A stretch of DNA of 22,824 bases from an uncultured Clostridia bacterium. GTDB lineage: Bacteria; Bacillota; Clostridia; TANB77; CAG-508. The position numbers and the translations under genes were made by a program. The stretch is from the NCBI GenBank assembly GCA_948857205.1, contig CAQPRV010000076.1:1-22824 (forward strand). The letters run 5' to 3'. Of the stretch, positions 14,477 through 22,515 are shown in pieces (within the stretch, counting starts at the first letter, position 1; the number at the start of each line of letters is the position of its first letter). The notes beneath the pieces were generated by a model. The model did no database searches and had not been told where the DNA came from. It saw only the letters and a list, made by a program, of their open reading frames with translations.

Positions 14477-15727
14477 ATGAAAGAAATTTTAAAAAAACAT
14501 AAAGAAATAATCATAGCAATATTAATTGTTGTAGTAGTGGTAATATTGGTAGGAGCAAATTTTTATAGAATCTATCAAAAAGATTTTAAAATAAGTAATA
14601 GTAGAACAACTAATACAGTAGAAAGAAATGTAGATAAAAATTCATATTATATAGAAAATGGAAAGCTATATATAAGTTATGATGGAGAAAATGTAATAGA
14701 AGTTCCAGGAGATTTTTCAAATAAGAACAAATTTGATGATGAAACATATCAAATTTCAGAATATAAAACGATATTTTCTTATAATTCAAATAATAAAACA
14801 TATTTAGTATATTCTGATGATAGTGGGAAGAATTGGAATACAATAGAGTTAATGAAAAATGGAACAATAAAATATTTAGAATTTTTTAATAAAGATGTAG
14901 GAATAATGTATGAAATTGAAGATGTAGCAATGACAGTAGCATTTGGAAGTATAAGTAGAACAAGTGATGGTGGTAATACTTGGGAAAATGTTAGTAATGG
15001 AATAGATGATATATTTAAAACGGATAGCGAAGTAAAGTTTTTTGATCAATATTTAGGATTTATAACAATGCCTAACAATGGAGGAGATTCTTGTGAATTA
15101 TATAGCACACAAGATGGAGGGAAAACTTTCAGTAAAGTAGAAGTGAAATATATAGAATTAGAAGATACAGATTTGGAATGGAATAAAATATATGACTATT
15201 ATTATATGCCAGTAAAAGAATATTCAACATACTATTTGAAAATCGGACAAGGAGCTGATGGAGATTATAAAGGTGGAAATAGTATAGAGTATATTTCATA
15301 TACAGGTTCTGATTGGACTACAGAAGAATTACAAAAAAGCTCTCTGGAAAAAATGCACGAAGAATTTGATAAAAGAGTTGCCAATAGATCAGATGAAATA
15401 TTTTTAAAAGATTTTGAACACTATAATCCAGGAAGTTCAGAAATAAAAATATCACAAAATAAAGCAGAGGAAATTGCAGACATAGGATTTGAAGAAGCTG
15501 GAGCTACTGGAGAAAGTGGAGAAAAAGAATCACAAATAATGACAATGGAAGAAGTAATTGCAAATAACTTTTTTACAATGAATCATAATTGTATAAATGA
15601 AATTTATACTAATGTAAAAAGAAAATGTTATGTTTTTACAAGAGAAGATGATATGGGAAACGGAAGTAAGATTTATATTGATGTAACAACAGGGCTTATA
15701 ATCGGAGGGGAATGTTTTGGAGATTAA
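14477..15727 (+). CDS. Membrane-anchored Asp-box beta-propeller with PepSY-like tail
   Basis: A 416-aa protein with one N-terminal membrane anchor (about residues 10-31) and an extracellular body. Three Asp-box (BNR) motifs are visible: SDDSGKNW at 113-120, TSDGGNTW at 162-169 and TQDGGKTF at 211-218, which mark beta-propeller blades as in sialidase-type or Ycf48-like folds. The last ~90 residues (KISQNKAEEIADIGFEEAG ... KIYIDVTTGLIIGG) look like a PepSY-type module and match the end of the neighbouring anti-sigma-like protein. I choose the ATG at 14477 because AGGTGG at 14463-14468 fits it; the in-frame GTG at 14465 lies within that site. No sialidase catalytic residues can be assigned, so a binding or sensing role outside the membrane is more likely than enzymatic action. 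It has its own promoter. Confidence 0.82.
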   Translation: MKEILKKHKEIIIAILIVVVVVILVGANFYRIYQKDFKISNSRTTNTVERNVDKNSYYIENGKLYISYDGENVIEVPGDFSNKNKFDDETYQISEYKTIFSYNSNNKTYLVYSDDSGKNWNTIELMKNGTIKYLEFFNKDVGIMYEIEDVAMTVAFGSISRTSDGGNTWENVSNGIDDIFKTDSEVKFFDQYLGFITMPNNGGDSCELYSTQDGGKTFSKVEVKYIELEDTDLEWNKIYDYYYMPVKEYSTYYLKIGQGADGDYKGGNSIEYISYTGSDWTTEELQKSSLEKMHEEFDKRVANRSDEIFLKDFEHYNPGSSEIKISQNKAEEIADIGFEEAGATGESGEKESQIMTMEEVIANNFFTMNHNCINEIYTNVKRKCYVFTREDDMGNGSKIYIDVTTGLIIGGECFGD

Positions 15728-15754
15728 CAAATATCGAAAAACAATAATAAAATA

Positions 15755-15783
15755 TTGACAAATAATAATTAAAGTTATAAAAT
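15755..15783 (+). promoter_or_regulatory. Strong housekeeping promoter of the four-gene membrane operon
   Basis: Perfect TTGACA (15755-15760), 17-base spacer, then TAAAAT (15778-15783), one base from consensus. It lies 37 bases before the ATG at 15820. No terminator is seen between this promoter and the gene upstream. Confidence 0.8.
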
Positions 15784-15792
15784 ACTTTCATA

Positions 15793-15821
15793 ATAAAAAA
15801 ATTATGGAGGTATTTTTTTAT
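15793..15821 (+). promoter_or_regulatory. A/T-only inverted repeat looping out the ribosome binding site
   Basis: ATAAAAAAAT (15793-15802) and ATTTTTTTAT (15812-15821) are perfect 10-bp arms. The 9-base loop TATGGAGGT holds the Shine-Dalgarno sequence, and the right arm includes the first two bases of the ATG. Confidence 0.5.
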
Positions 15822-16287
15822 GAGAATAACAGGGAAAAGTGGACTAGGAGATATATTAAAAAGATTTTTACAAGTATGTTTTTGGGGAGGAATTATAATT
15901 TTAATTGCTTTGCCATTTATATTACAAGGATTTGGATTGAACTTAAATGCGAGTAGTATAGTAATTTATCCTAATGGAATAATTTTATTGATAATAACAC
16001 ATAAGTTTATAGAGTTATTTGATAGTTTGAAAAAAAATAATCCATTTTGTGATAGCAATATAAAAATACTAAAATCTACAGGAGTAGTTGCATTAATAGG
16101 TTCGATATTTTGGTTATTTGATCTACTATATGAAATTGTTTTAGTAAAAGAAGTAGATATAGTAGTTACATTAACTCTTGCATTTTTATTTATATTATTT
16201 TTGGGAGTTTCAATTGCTTTATATATGTTATCGGAGCTATTAAAAGAAGCAACTGAATATAAAAGAGAAAATGAATTAACAATTTAA
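15820..16287 (+). CDS. DUF2975 membrane protein (YoaS-like)
   Basis: The 155-aa protein has four predicted membrane spans at about residues 17-38, 46-64, 86-108 and 113-140. The conserved cytoplasmic loop LFDSLKKNNPFCDSNIKIL, with its NPF motif, is typical of DUF2975. In Bacillus and many Clostridia such proteins are encoded next to a small YozG-type HTH regulator, as here (gap of 11 bases). The molecular role is not established; a membrane partner that modulates the regulator is a reasonable inference. It is the first gene of an operon driven by a near-consensus promoter, and its ribosome binding site lies in a hairpin loop. Confidence 0.85.
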   Translation: MRITGKSGLGDILKRFLQVCFWGGIIILIALPFILQGFGLNLNASSIVIYPNGIILLIITHKFIELFDSLKKNNPFCDSNIKILKSTGVVALIGSIFWLFDLLYEIVLVKEVDIVVTLTLAFLFILFLGVSIALYMLSELLKEATEYKRENELTI

Positions 16288-16298
16288 GAGGTGGAATT

Positions 16299-16517
16299 AT
16301 GATAATAGTGAATTTAGATGTAATGATGGCTAAAAGGAAGATTTCATCTTCTGAATTAGCTGATGAAATAGGAATTACTCCTGCAAATCTATCTATATTG
16401 AAGACAAATAAGGGTAAAGCAATACGATTTTCAACATTAGATAAAATATGTAAAGTTTTAAATTGTATGCCAGGAGATATTTTGGAGTATAAAGAAGGAG
16501 AATATGAAAATGATTGA
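16299..16517 (+). CDS. Small Cro/CI-type HTH regulator (YozG-like)
   Basis: The 72-aa protein is almost entirely one helix-turn-helix: MMAKRKISSSELADEIGITP, then ANLSILKTNKGKAIRFSTLD and KICKVLNCMPGDILEY. The closing KALxCxPGDIL pattern is characteristic of the YozG/HTH_26 group. AGAGGTGG precedes the ATG by 6 bases. It pairs with the DUF2975 gene just upstream, an arrangement seen widely in Bacillota, and probably autoregulates this operon. It overlaps the next gene, whose AAGGAG is in its final codons. Confidence 0.92.
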   Translation: MIIVNLDVMMAKRKISSSELADEIGITPANLSILKTNKGKAIRFSTLDKICKVLNCMPGDILEYKEGEYEND

Positions 16518-17970
16518 TATATTTATAGGAGCAGTTATTTTTAGTATATGGTGTGTAACATTATTTTTTGGAAAAGGTATAGGCTTATCAATGTTTTTAT
16601 TTATAGTACCTATAACATATTTTATAATACATCTGTTAGAAAAAAACAGAAAACAAATTAATTCTAAAGCTAAGATATTGATAATTCCAATAATACTTTT
16701 GGCTAGTACATATTTTATTTTTAATAATAGTTTCTTTAACACAATTAATATTTTTGCAATACCAGTATTAGTGATTTTTATGATTTTAGAATCATTTAAA
16801 GAGAACATTGAATTAAACTTAGGATTAATTAGTAAAATATTAGAAATGTTTTTTGTTCCACTAAGTTTTATTGGAGAAACGTTTGAAAAATTAAGACAAA
16901 GTTTAGAAGGAAAATTTAAAATAAATATAGATTCTAATAAAGATAGAAAAATAAAGAAAGTAATTAAAGCAATTTGTATTACTTTACCAATAGTTTTAGT
17001 CATAATCGTTTTATTATCATCTGCAGATGAAATTTTTGGAAGTATTTTTACTGAATTGTTAAAAAGCATATTAAATGGACTTAGCAAAATACAACTTTCA
17101 ACTACTATTATTAGATTATTCCTTATAATATGTGCTTTTATATATTTTCTATGCTTCTTTGATTATATTTCTTCAAGATATGAAAAAGATGAAGAAAGTG
17201 AAATTACGAAATCGAAAGCAAAAGACAATTTTACAATAAAGATGATACTTGGAGCATTAAATATAGTTTATTTGCTATTTTGTATTATTCAAGTGAAATC
17301 ATTATTTATGAGAAATGTAAATATAAATTATGCACATTATGCTAGACAAGGATTTTTTCAATTAATGTGGGTATCAGTAATAAATTTAGTTACTATATTA
17401 ATTGCAAAGAAAAGTGAAAATAAAGATGAAGAAAACAGAAACAAATATATCAATAGTATGTGTTTAATAATGATTATATTTACATTTATAATATTACTAT
17501 CATCAGCTTTAAGAATGTATTTTTACGAAAGTGTCTATGGTTACACTCTTTTAAGACTTCTGGTTTATTGTAGTTTATTTACAGAAGCTGTTCTATTAGT
17601 GCCAACCATTCTTTATATTATGGATAAAAAAATTAATCTTGCAAAATCATATTTTACTATAATATTAACAATATATATATGTATGAATTTTGCAAACTTT
17701 GATAATATAATCGCTAAAAGAAATGTAGATAGGTATATAGAAACAGGAAAGATAGATATAAATTATCTAAAAACAGAAACAGGAACAGACGCAATAAATC
17801 AAATAATGAGAATTTTAGAAACAAGTACAGACATAGAAAATGTAAAATTAGATACAGAAAAATATTTGAATACAGTATATGCTGAATTAAACGAACAAAA
17901 TATGGATTTTAGAGATTTCAATATTTCAAAAATATTTGCAAAACATTTAATTGAAAAGAGGTTGCAATGA
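16510..17970 (+). CDS. Polytopic membrane protein, DUF4153/DUF4173 type
   Basis: The protein of about 486 aa has some eleven hydrophobic spans and a cytoplasmic, basic loop around residues 125-160 (EKLRQSLEGKFKINIDSNKD). The motifs SSADEIFGS and HYARQGFFQLMWVSVINLV are the kind conserved in DUF4153/DUF4173 integral membrane proteins; I cannot decide between the two by eye. I prefer the ATG at 16510 (9 bases after AAGGAG) to the one at 16504 (3 bases). The last ~90 residues are soluble and helical. It overlaps the HTH gene before it and the DUF5050-type gene after it (ATGA), so the three are coupled. An antisense frame at 16458..17087 is a shadow of its codon bias. Confidence 0.82.
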   Translation: MIDIFIGAVIFSIWCVTLFFGKGIGLSMFLFIVPITYFIIHLLEKNRKQINSKAKILIIPIILLASTYFIFNNSFFNTINIFAIPVLVIFMILESFKENIELNLGLISKILEMFFVPLSFIGETFEKLRQSLEGKFKINIDSNKDRKIKKVIKAICITLPIVLVIIVLLSSADEIFGSIFTELLKSILNGLSKIQLSTTIIRLFLIICAFIYFLCFFDYISSRYEKDEESEITKSKAKDNFTIKMILGALNIVYLLFCIIQVKSLFMRNVNINYAHYARQGFFQLMWVSVINLVTILIAKKSENKDEENRNKYINSMCLIMIIFTFIILLSSALRMYFYESVYGYTLLRLLVYCSLFTEAVLLVPTILYIMDKKINLAKSYFTIILTIYICMNFANFDNIIAKRNVDRYIETGKIDINYLKTETGTDAINQIMRILETSTDIENVKLDTEKYLNTVYAELNEQNMDFRDFNISKIFAKHLIEKRLQ

Positions 17971-19178
17971 AAGATATAATAAAAAAATATAAAGAAATAT
18001 TTATAGCAGTTAGTATAATTGCAATAGTCATTATTATACAAATTATAAATATGAGTATAAATAGTCAAAATCAAGTAACAGTTGATGAAAGTAAAGAAAA
18101 ATATAATGATGATAGTAATATAATACAAAATGAAGAAAATGTGATTGAAACTGTAAATCAATATACAGTAGAAGAAATAGCATATAGTATGCAGAAAGGA
18201 GATGTATTTGCAAAACTTGGAAACATTGTAGTATATGTTAATGATTTTGATAATAGTATATATGTATTTAATATTAAAACTAAGGAATATAAAAAAATAT
18301 GCACAATAGAAGATGGAATAAGTAAAATATATTTTGATGGAGAATATATCTATACAATGCCACATTATTACAGAGGAAAAGGTATATATAAAATAGATTT
18401 ATCAGGGAATAGTCAAAAAATTTACGAAGGTGCTTCAATTCAGTTATGGATAACAGATGATAAAATATATTTCGTAGATCAAATAGGGTATGATCAAATT
18501 AATGGAACTCCACAAGGAAATTTATGTTTAATGGATAAAAATGGAGAAAATAAACAAATAGTTATAGAAAATGTAAAAAATTATTTTTACATAGTAGATG
18601 ACAATATTATTTATTATATTGACCAAAATAGTAGAAGCATATATAAAGCTAATATTGATGGAACAGAAAAGGTTGAGATTGCAAAGGGAAGAAATTATAT
18701 AACATCAGCAACAGATAAGTATTTAACATATATTGATTATAGTGATGGAGAGAAACAAAGAATAATATATTTTGATAATGAGCAAAATGATGAGGTAGGA
18801 AGATTTGGAAGTGTATATAATTCTATACACGGAACATATTTCTATACAAGAAAATTATTAGATTCAAATAATAATATTGAAAATAATTATACATTATTTT
18901 CAGTAGATTTACACAATAACGCAGAACTTGAATATTGGACTTCTGATGAAGTAAATCTGGATTGGTTAGCATACGTTTATAATGATTATTGTTATTTTAG
19001 AGGTGGTAGTAATTATTATAGGGTAAATGTAAACAATAAGAATAAAAGAGAAGAATTAGAATTTGGGCATAGTTTCTTTATAGATGGAATAGCGTATGGA
19101 GTTAAAAGTGTAAATGGAGAAATAACAGAATTTTATATTTATAATTTAGATGATATGAGTAAAGAAACAATTAAGTAA
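17967..19178 (+). CDS. Membrane-anchored DUF5050-type beta-propeller protein
   Basis: The 403-aa protein has a single N-terminal anchor at about residues 10-31, a polar linker (32-70), then repeated beta strands with patterns such as DDKIYFVD, DDNIIYYIDQN and SRSIYKANIDGTEKVEIAKG. These are typical of DUF5050 propellers, which are built from IYYI..D/N repeats. It is exported and tethered outside the membrane. The first 14 residues (MKDIIKKYKEIFIA) match the Asp-box protein upstream (MKEILKKHKEIIIA), so the anchors are related. Translation is coupled to the preceding membrane protein (ATGA overlap), suggesting a shared complex. No catalytic motif is seen. An array terminator follows. Confidence 0.82.
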   Translation: MKDIIKKYKEIFIAVSIIAIVIIIQIINMSINSQNQVTVDESKEKYNDDSNIIQNEENVIETVNQYTVEEIAYSMQKGDVFAKLGNIVVYVNDFDNSIYVFNIKTKEYKKICTIEDGISKIYFDGEYIYTMPHYYRGKGIYKIDLSGNSQKIYEGASIQLWITDDKIYFVDQIGYDQINGTPQGNLCLMDKNGENKQIVIENVKNYFYIVDDNIIYYIDQNSRSIYKANIDGTEKVEIAKGRNYITSATDKYLTYIDYSDGEKQRIIYFDNEQNDEVGRFGSVYNSIHGTYFYTRKLLDSNNNIENNYTLFSVDLHNNAELEYWTSDEVNLDWLAYVYNDYCYFRGGSNYYRVNVNNKNKREELEFGHSFFIDGIAYGVKSVNGEITEFYIYNLDDMSKETIK

Positions 19179-19190
19179 ATTAAACATATA

Positions 19191-19224
19191 AGATTAGATG
19201 TAAAAGTCTAATCTTTATTTTTTT
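19191..19224 (+). terminator. Array terminator, copy 2
   Basis: AGATTAGA (19191-19198) and TCTAATCT (19207-19214) pair perfectly around TGTAAAAG, then TTATTTTTTTT. It ends the four-gene membrane operon. Confidence 0.85.
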
Positions 19225-19233
19225 ACAAAAGTT

Positions 19234-19242
19234 TGATAAAAT
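19234..19242 (+). promoter_or_regulatory. Extended -10-like element of the second sigma module
   Basis: TGATAAAAT lies 9 bases after the T-tract and 22 bases before the conserved leader, mirroring the first sigma module. No -35 is visible, and the element lies in the left arm of a long inverted repeat, so its use is uncertain. Confidence 0.35.
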
Positions 19243-19277
19243 TTTATAAAAAAGGTTACTTTTTTATAAAATTTATC
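19235..19277. repeat. Long inverted repeat before the second sigma gene
   Basis: GATAAAATTTTATAAAAAA (19235-19253) and TTTTTTATAAAATTTATC (19260-19277) are inverted arms of 19 and 18 bases, perfect apart from one extra A, around the loop GGTTAC. It overlaps the -10-like element and the start of the conserved leader. Confidence 0.7.
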
Positions 19278-19322
19278 AATATATAGATGTAAGGTATCTT
19301 AAAAAAGGAGTTTAGATCTAAA
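19264..19322 (+). promoter_or_regulatory. Conserved sigma-gene leader with palindrome before the TTG start, copy 2
   Basis: Same blocks as 12613-12677, in the same order, with a five- to seven-base deletion between TATCTTAAA and AAGGAG. The palindrome TTTAGATCTAAA is at 19311-19322, directly before the TTG at 19323. Confidence 0.6.
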
Positions 19323-19877
19323 TTGGAACAGAAAGTTGAAATAAAGAAATATATGAATAATGGAATACTCAACTTAGAAAAAATAGTTGATGAATATAGT
19401 GGTTATGTCTATAAAATTGCTCAAAATATGACAAATGGAAATCTTTGTTTAGAAGATATTGAAGAAATAATATCCGATACATTTTTTATATTATGGAAAA
19501 ATACTAATAAGTTAGATGAACAAAAATTACTAAGTTCATATATAGCAGGAATTACTAAAAATTTAGTTAGAGAAAAAACTAGGATTATAAATATTAATTA
19601 TGATATTTCTGATTATGAAAATAGTATAGAAGATTTAAAAAGTGTAGATATGTTATGTGAGGAGAGAGAAAGAAAAGATATTATCAAAAAATCACTTAAA
19701 AAAATGAAAGAGGAAGACATTGAAATATTTAATTTATATTATTATTCATCAATGAAAATTAAAGAGATAGCAAGGGTTTTGAATATTCCAGAATTTAAAG
19801 TTAAATCGAGATTACATAGAGTAAGGAAAAAGATAAAAAAGGAATTAGAAAAAGGAGGATATAGTTATGATGGATAA
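19323..19877 (+). CDS. ECF-type RNA polymerase sigma factor, copy 2
   Basis: The 184-aa protein has region 2 at about residues 17-87 (DEYSGYVYKIAQNM, then LEDIEEIISDTFFILWKN) and region 4 at about 122-175 (EDIEIFNLYYYSSMKIKEIA, with the HTH through KVKSRLHRVRKK). It is a close paralogue of the sigma factor at 12678, diverged mostly in the linker and in the recognition helix, so the two may read related but distinct promoters. The start is TTG; the first in-frame ATG is at codon 11. AAGGAG is 12 bases upstream across the shared palindrome. It overlaps the anti-sigma gene by 11 bases. Confidence 0.92.
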   Translation: MEQKVEIKKYMNNGILNLEKIVDEYSGYVYKIAQNMTNGNLCLEDIEEIISDTFFILWKNTNKLDEQKLLSSYIAGITKNLVREKTRIININYDISDYENSIEDLKSVDMLCEERERKDIIKKSLKKMKEEDIEIFNLYYYSSMKIKEIARVLNIPEFKVKSRLHRVRKKIKKELEKGGYSYDG

Positions 19878-20946
19878 AGAAAAAATATTAAAAGACTTAA
19901 AATTAACGATTTCTATATCTAACTTTGAAAAGGAGGAAAAAATAGAAATGAATAAACCTAAAAATAGTATATTTAAAACAGGATTAGTGGCTTGTTGTAT
20001 GGTGGTTTCTATAACAGGAGTTGTATTTGCAAAAGATATTGGGAATTTTATTAGTAATTTGTTTGGTGCTAATGCAAGTGATGGAATAAACACAGCAACA
20101 GAGCAAGGATATGTAGTAAATACTAATACTGAATATCAAGATTCAAATGGAATAGAAATTTCAGTAAAATCGTTTTTATTAGATGACAATAATTTTGATA
20201 TGACTTTTGACATAAAGATAAGCGATAAATATAATATTGATGATATGCAAAAACTTGAATTAATGGATTTAAAAGTTGTTAATGAAAATGAAGAAAAAAT
20301 TTTTGCAACGAGAGATATAGAAGCTGAAGAAATGCAAAAATTATATAAAACGGAAGAAGAAGCAAGAGAAAATTATGATTCATATAGAGGAGCTTATAGT
20401 GGTTATGCTGAAAAAATTGGAGAGAATGAGTTAAGATATTATTTAACAGCAACAGGGAATCCAGAGAACTTTCCAATAGCAGAAAAGCTAATAGTTACAT
20501 TTAATAGAATAAGGATTAGGAATAATTTTGATAGTTTCATTTCTGATGAAAATAGTATTTATACTGGCGAATGGAAGTATGAATTAGATGTTCCAGAAGA
20601 AATGGCACAAAGGAATAGTATAAATTATAATGTTAAGAAAATTAACGATAATAATATAATAGTTGATAAAGCAATATTGTCTAATACAGCATTTAAAATA
20701 TATTTAAGTAAAGCAAATGATATAGAAATTGATAATAACGAATATGTAGAAAATTCAAATGGTAAAAAATTTGAACCATCAATGAGATCTGATGGAGATG
20801 GAGCGTTGAGTGTTACAAGTGATGGTAAAGTTACATATTATAATACATTCAATTTAACAAAATTTGACGCCACAGATATAATAAAAGTTCATTTATTTAA
20901 GACAAATGGTAAAGAAGTAATTATAGAATTGGAAAAAGAAAAATAA
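19867..20946 (+). CDS. DUF4179-type anti-sigma factor
   Basis: The 359-aa protein has a cytoplasmic N-terminus (1-35) with ISISNF at residues 15-20, as in the other pair, one membrane span at about 36-55, and an extracellular part. The stretch DSNGIEISVKSFLLDDNNFD, followed by MTFDIKIS (about 98-125), is the signature of DUF4179 proteins, which are encoded after ECF sigma genes and act as their membrane anti-sigma partners. AAAGGAGG sits 7 bases before the first of two adjacent ATGs, within the end of the sigma gene. A further in-frame ATG at 19948, behind an internal AGGAGG, would give a form without the ISISNF segment. An array terminator follows. Confidence 0.87.
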   Translation: MMDKEKILKDLKLTISISNFEKEEKIEMNKPKNSIFKTGLVACCMVVSITGVVFAKDIGNFISNLFGANASDGINTATEQGYVVNTNTEYQDSNGIEISVKSFLLDDNNFDMTFDIKISDKYNIDDMQKLELMDLKVVNENEEKIFATRDIEAEEMQKLYKTEEEARENYDSYRGAYSGYAEKIGENELRYYLTATGNPENFPIAEKLIVTFNRIRIRNNFDSFISDENSIYTGEWKYELDVPEEMAQRNSINYNVKKINDNNIIVDKAILSNTAFKIYLSKANDIEIDNNEYVENSNGKKFEPSMRSDGDGALSVTSDGKVTYYNTFNLTKFDATDIIKVHLFKTNGKEVIIELEKEK

Positions 20947-20954
20947 TTTGAGTA

Positions 20955-20988
20955 AGGATTAGATGTAAAAGTCTAATCTTTATTTTTT
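20955..20988 (+). terminator. Array terminator, copy 3
   Basis: GATTAGA (20957-20963) and TCTAATC (20972-20978) pair around TGTAAAAG, the same loop as copy 2, followed by TTATTTTTT. Confidence 0.85.
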
Positions 20989-20998
20989 AGTAAAAAAA

Positions 20999-21007
20999 TG
21001 ATAAAAT
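20999..21007 (+). promoter_or_regulatory. Extended -10-like element of the third sigma module
   Basis: TGATAAAAT lies shortly after the terminator. A nearly perfect odd palindrome (AATTTGT, A, ACAAATT at 21015-21029) follows, and TGTAAC within it resembles an ECF -35, although I cannot identify a matching -10. Nothing else is evident before the gene. Confidence 0.35.
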
Positions 21008-21073
21008 TTTTAAAAATTTGTAACAAATTAAAAAAAAAATTTCCCTTATTATGTAGAAGGAGGTAAATGAGTT

Positions 21074-21568
21074 ATGCAGAATATTGAAGAAATATATAAA
21101 GAATATTCTACAGCTGTTTATAAATACTTATTCTGCTTAACGCAAAATAAGGAGATTTCAGAAGACTTGACACAAGAAACTTTTGCATTAGCTGTCAAAG
21201 ATATAAAAAAATTTAGGGGAGATTGCAAGTTATCTGTTTGGTTGTGTCAAATAGCAAAACATTTATGGTATAAAGAGTTAAAGAAAAGGAACAAAAATGT
21301 TAATGTGTCTTTTGAAGAAATTAATGAAGATGTTCTATATGATGAAACACTAGAAGAGAGCATTTGTGCAAAAGAAGAAAAATTAAAATTATTTAAAGAT
21401 ATGCAAAAACTTGATGAAAAATCCAGAGAAGTAATGTATTTAAGAATGATAGGAAATTTAAACTATGAAGAAATTGGCGAAATACTAGGAAAAACTTCTA
21501 ATTGGTCAAGGGTTACATTTTATAGAGCAAAACAAAAAATAAGGGAGGAAAATAAGAATGAAAAATAA
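21074..21568 (+). CDS. ECF-type RNA polymerase sigma factor, copy 3 (different subfamily)
   Basis: The 164-aa protein has region 2 at about residues 8-72 (YKEYSTAVYKYLFCLTQN, then EISEDLTQETFALAVKDI, KFRG and the WLCQIAKHLW segment) and region 4 at about 112-158 (LDEKSREVMYLRMIGNLNYE with the HTH through SRVTFYRAKQKI). This is a classical Bacillus-type ECF layout and is not a recent copy of the other two in the window. The ATG at 21074 follows AGAAGGAGG by 10 bases; an ATG at 21067 opens only six codons. It overlaps a zinc-finger anti-sigma gene by 11 bases, which supports a cognate pair. Confidence 0.94.
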   Translation: MQNIEEIYKEYSTAVYKYLFCLTQNKEISEDLTQETFALAVKDIKKFRGDCKLSVWLCQIAKHLWYKELKKRNKNVNVSFEEINEDVLYDETLEESICAKEEKLKLFKDMQKLDEKSREVMYLRMIGNLNYEEIGEILGKTSNWSRVTFYRAKQKIREENKNEK

Positions 21569-22505
21569 AAAAGAATGTGAAATTGTGCAAGATTTATTAG
21601 TTAATTATGGTGATGGAATATTGAATCCAGAATCGAAAAAATTAGTTGAAGAACATTTAGCTGAATGTGAAGGTTGTCAAACTGAATTAAAACATATTAA
21701 AGAAGATATAAAAGGAAATGATAATAAAGAGCAAATAGAGTTAGATTATTTAAAAAAAATTAGAATAAAAACCAAAATTAGATCGGTAATAATATCAATA
21801 GGAATAATAGTATTAATAGCTTTTATTATATTTTTAAATAATTTCATCAAAATAAATAGTATTATTAGTAGAGCTGAAAACTCATTGCAGTCTAATAACT
21901 TTTATAAGGAAACAAGTGAAATATTATTTGATAATCATACTTCAATTAGAAAAGAATACTATAAAGATGGAAAATATAAATCTGTGTGGGAAGTTTATTC
22001 AGATAATGGAATAGAAACAAGCATAATTGAATATGCAAATATCAATTCAGATGAAAGAATATATATATATGAAACAGATAAAAAAGCAATAATTGAAAAA
22101 GGCGATATTTCAGAGATGAAGAATAATGCTAATAGCATTAAAAATGTTCCTTTTGTTATTAATAGAAATAGCTTGTTTCAAAAGATAGGAACAACTTTTG
22201 TATATTCAATAGATACAGATACTTATGATTATGGAAAAGAATATTATGTATTAAAGAATAGATCAGAAAATAATATATGGGAAATATGGATAGATAAAGA
22301 AACAGGATTACCAATAAAAGAGATTAATAGAGGTGGAGAAAAATCATTCTTTCCAGGTACAAATGTAGTAAAAGAAGTTAAAGATAATATACAAGAATAT
22401 AAATATGAATTTAATAAAGTTACAGACGAAGATGTTAAAGTTCCTGACTTATCTAATTATACAGTAGAAAATAAAGTCGTGAATATGGAAGATATGGTAA
22501 AATAA
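21558..22505 (+). CDS. Zinc-finger (ZAS) anti-sigma factor with LolA/RseB-like extracellular part
   Basis: The 315-aa protein carries the ZAS signature H33-x3-C37-x2-C40 (EEHLAECEGC) and an upstream C7, the cytoplasmic fold that clamps an ECF sigma factor. One membrane span follows at about residues 76-97. The extracellular part has beta segments (HTSIRKEYYKDGKYKSVWEV, EIWIDKETGLPIKEIN) and a closing YKYEFNKVTDEDVKVPDLSN, the pattern of LolA/RseB-like sensor domains in Clostridia. The start uses GGGAGG inside the sigma gene, 9 bases upstream. Release of the sigma factor upon an envelope signal is the family role; the signal is unknown here. Confidence 0.9.
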   Translation: MKNKKECEIVQDLLVNYGDGILNPESKKLVEEHLAECEGCQTELKHIKEDIKGNDNKEQIELDYLKKIRIKTKIRSVIISIGIIVLIAFIIFLNNFIKINSIISRAENSLQSNNFYKETSEILFDNHTSIRKEYYKDGKYKSVWEVYSDNGIETSIIEYANINSDERIYIYETDKKAIIEKGDISEMKNNANSIKNVPFVINRNSLFQKIGTTFVYSIDTDTYDYGKEYYVLKNRSENNIWEIWIDKETGLPIKEINRGGEKSFFPGTNVVKEVKDNIQEYKYEFNKVTDEDVKVPDLSNYTVENKVVNMEDMVK

Positions 22506-22515
22506 TAAGTAGTAT

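Noticed and set aside
16458..17087. 209-codon frame on the - strand opposite the polytopic membrane protein
   Set aside because: It is a shadow of the A+T-rich hydrophobic codons on the + strand, lacks a ribosome binding site and covers the overlap of two secure genes.
17799..18365. 188-codon frame on the - strand
   Set aside because: The translation is low-complexity Y, I, F and C, typical of antisense reading of AT-rich genes. It spans the overlap of two well-supported + strand genes.
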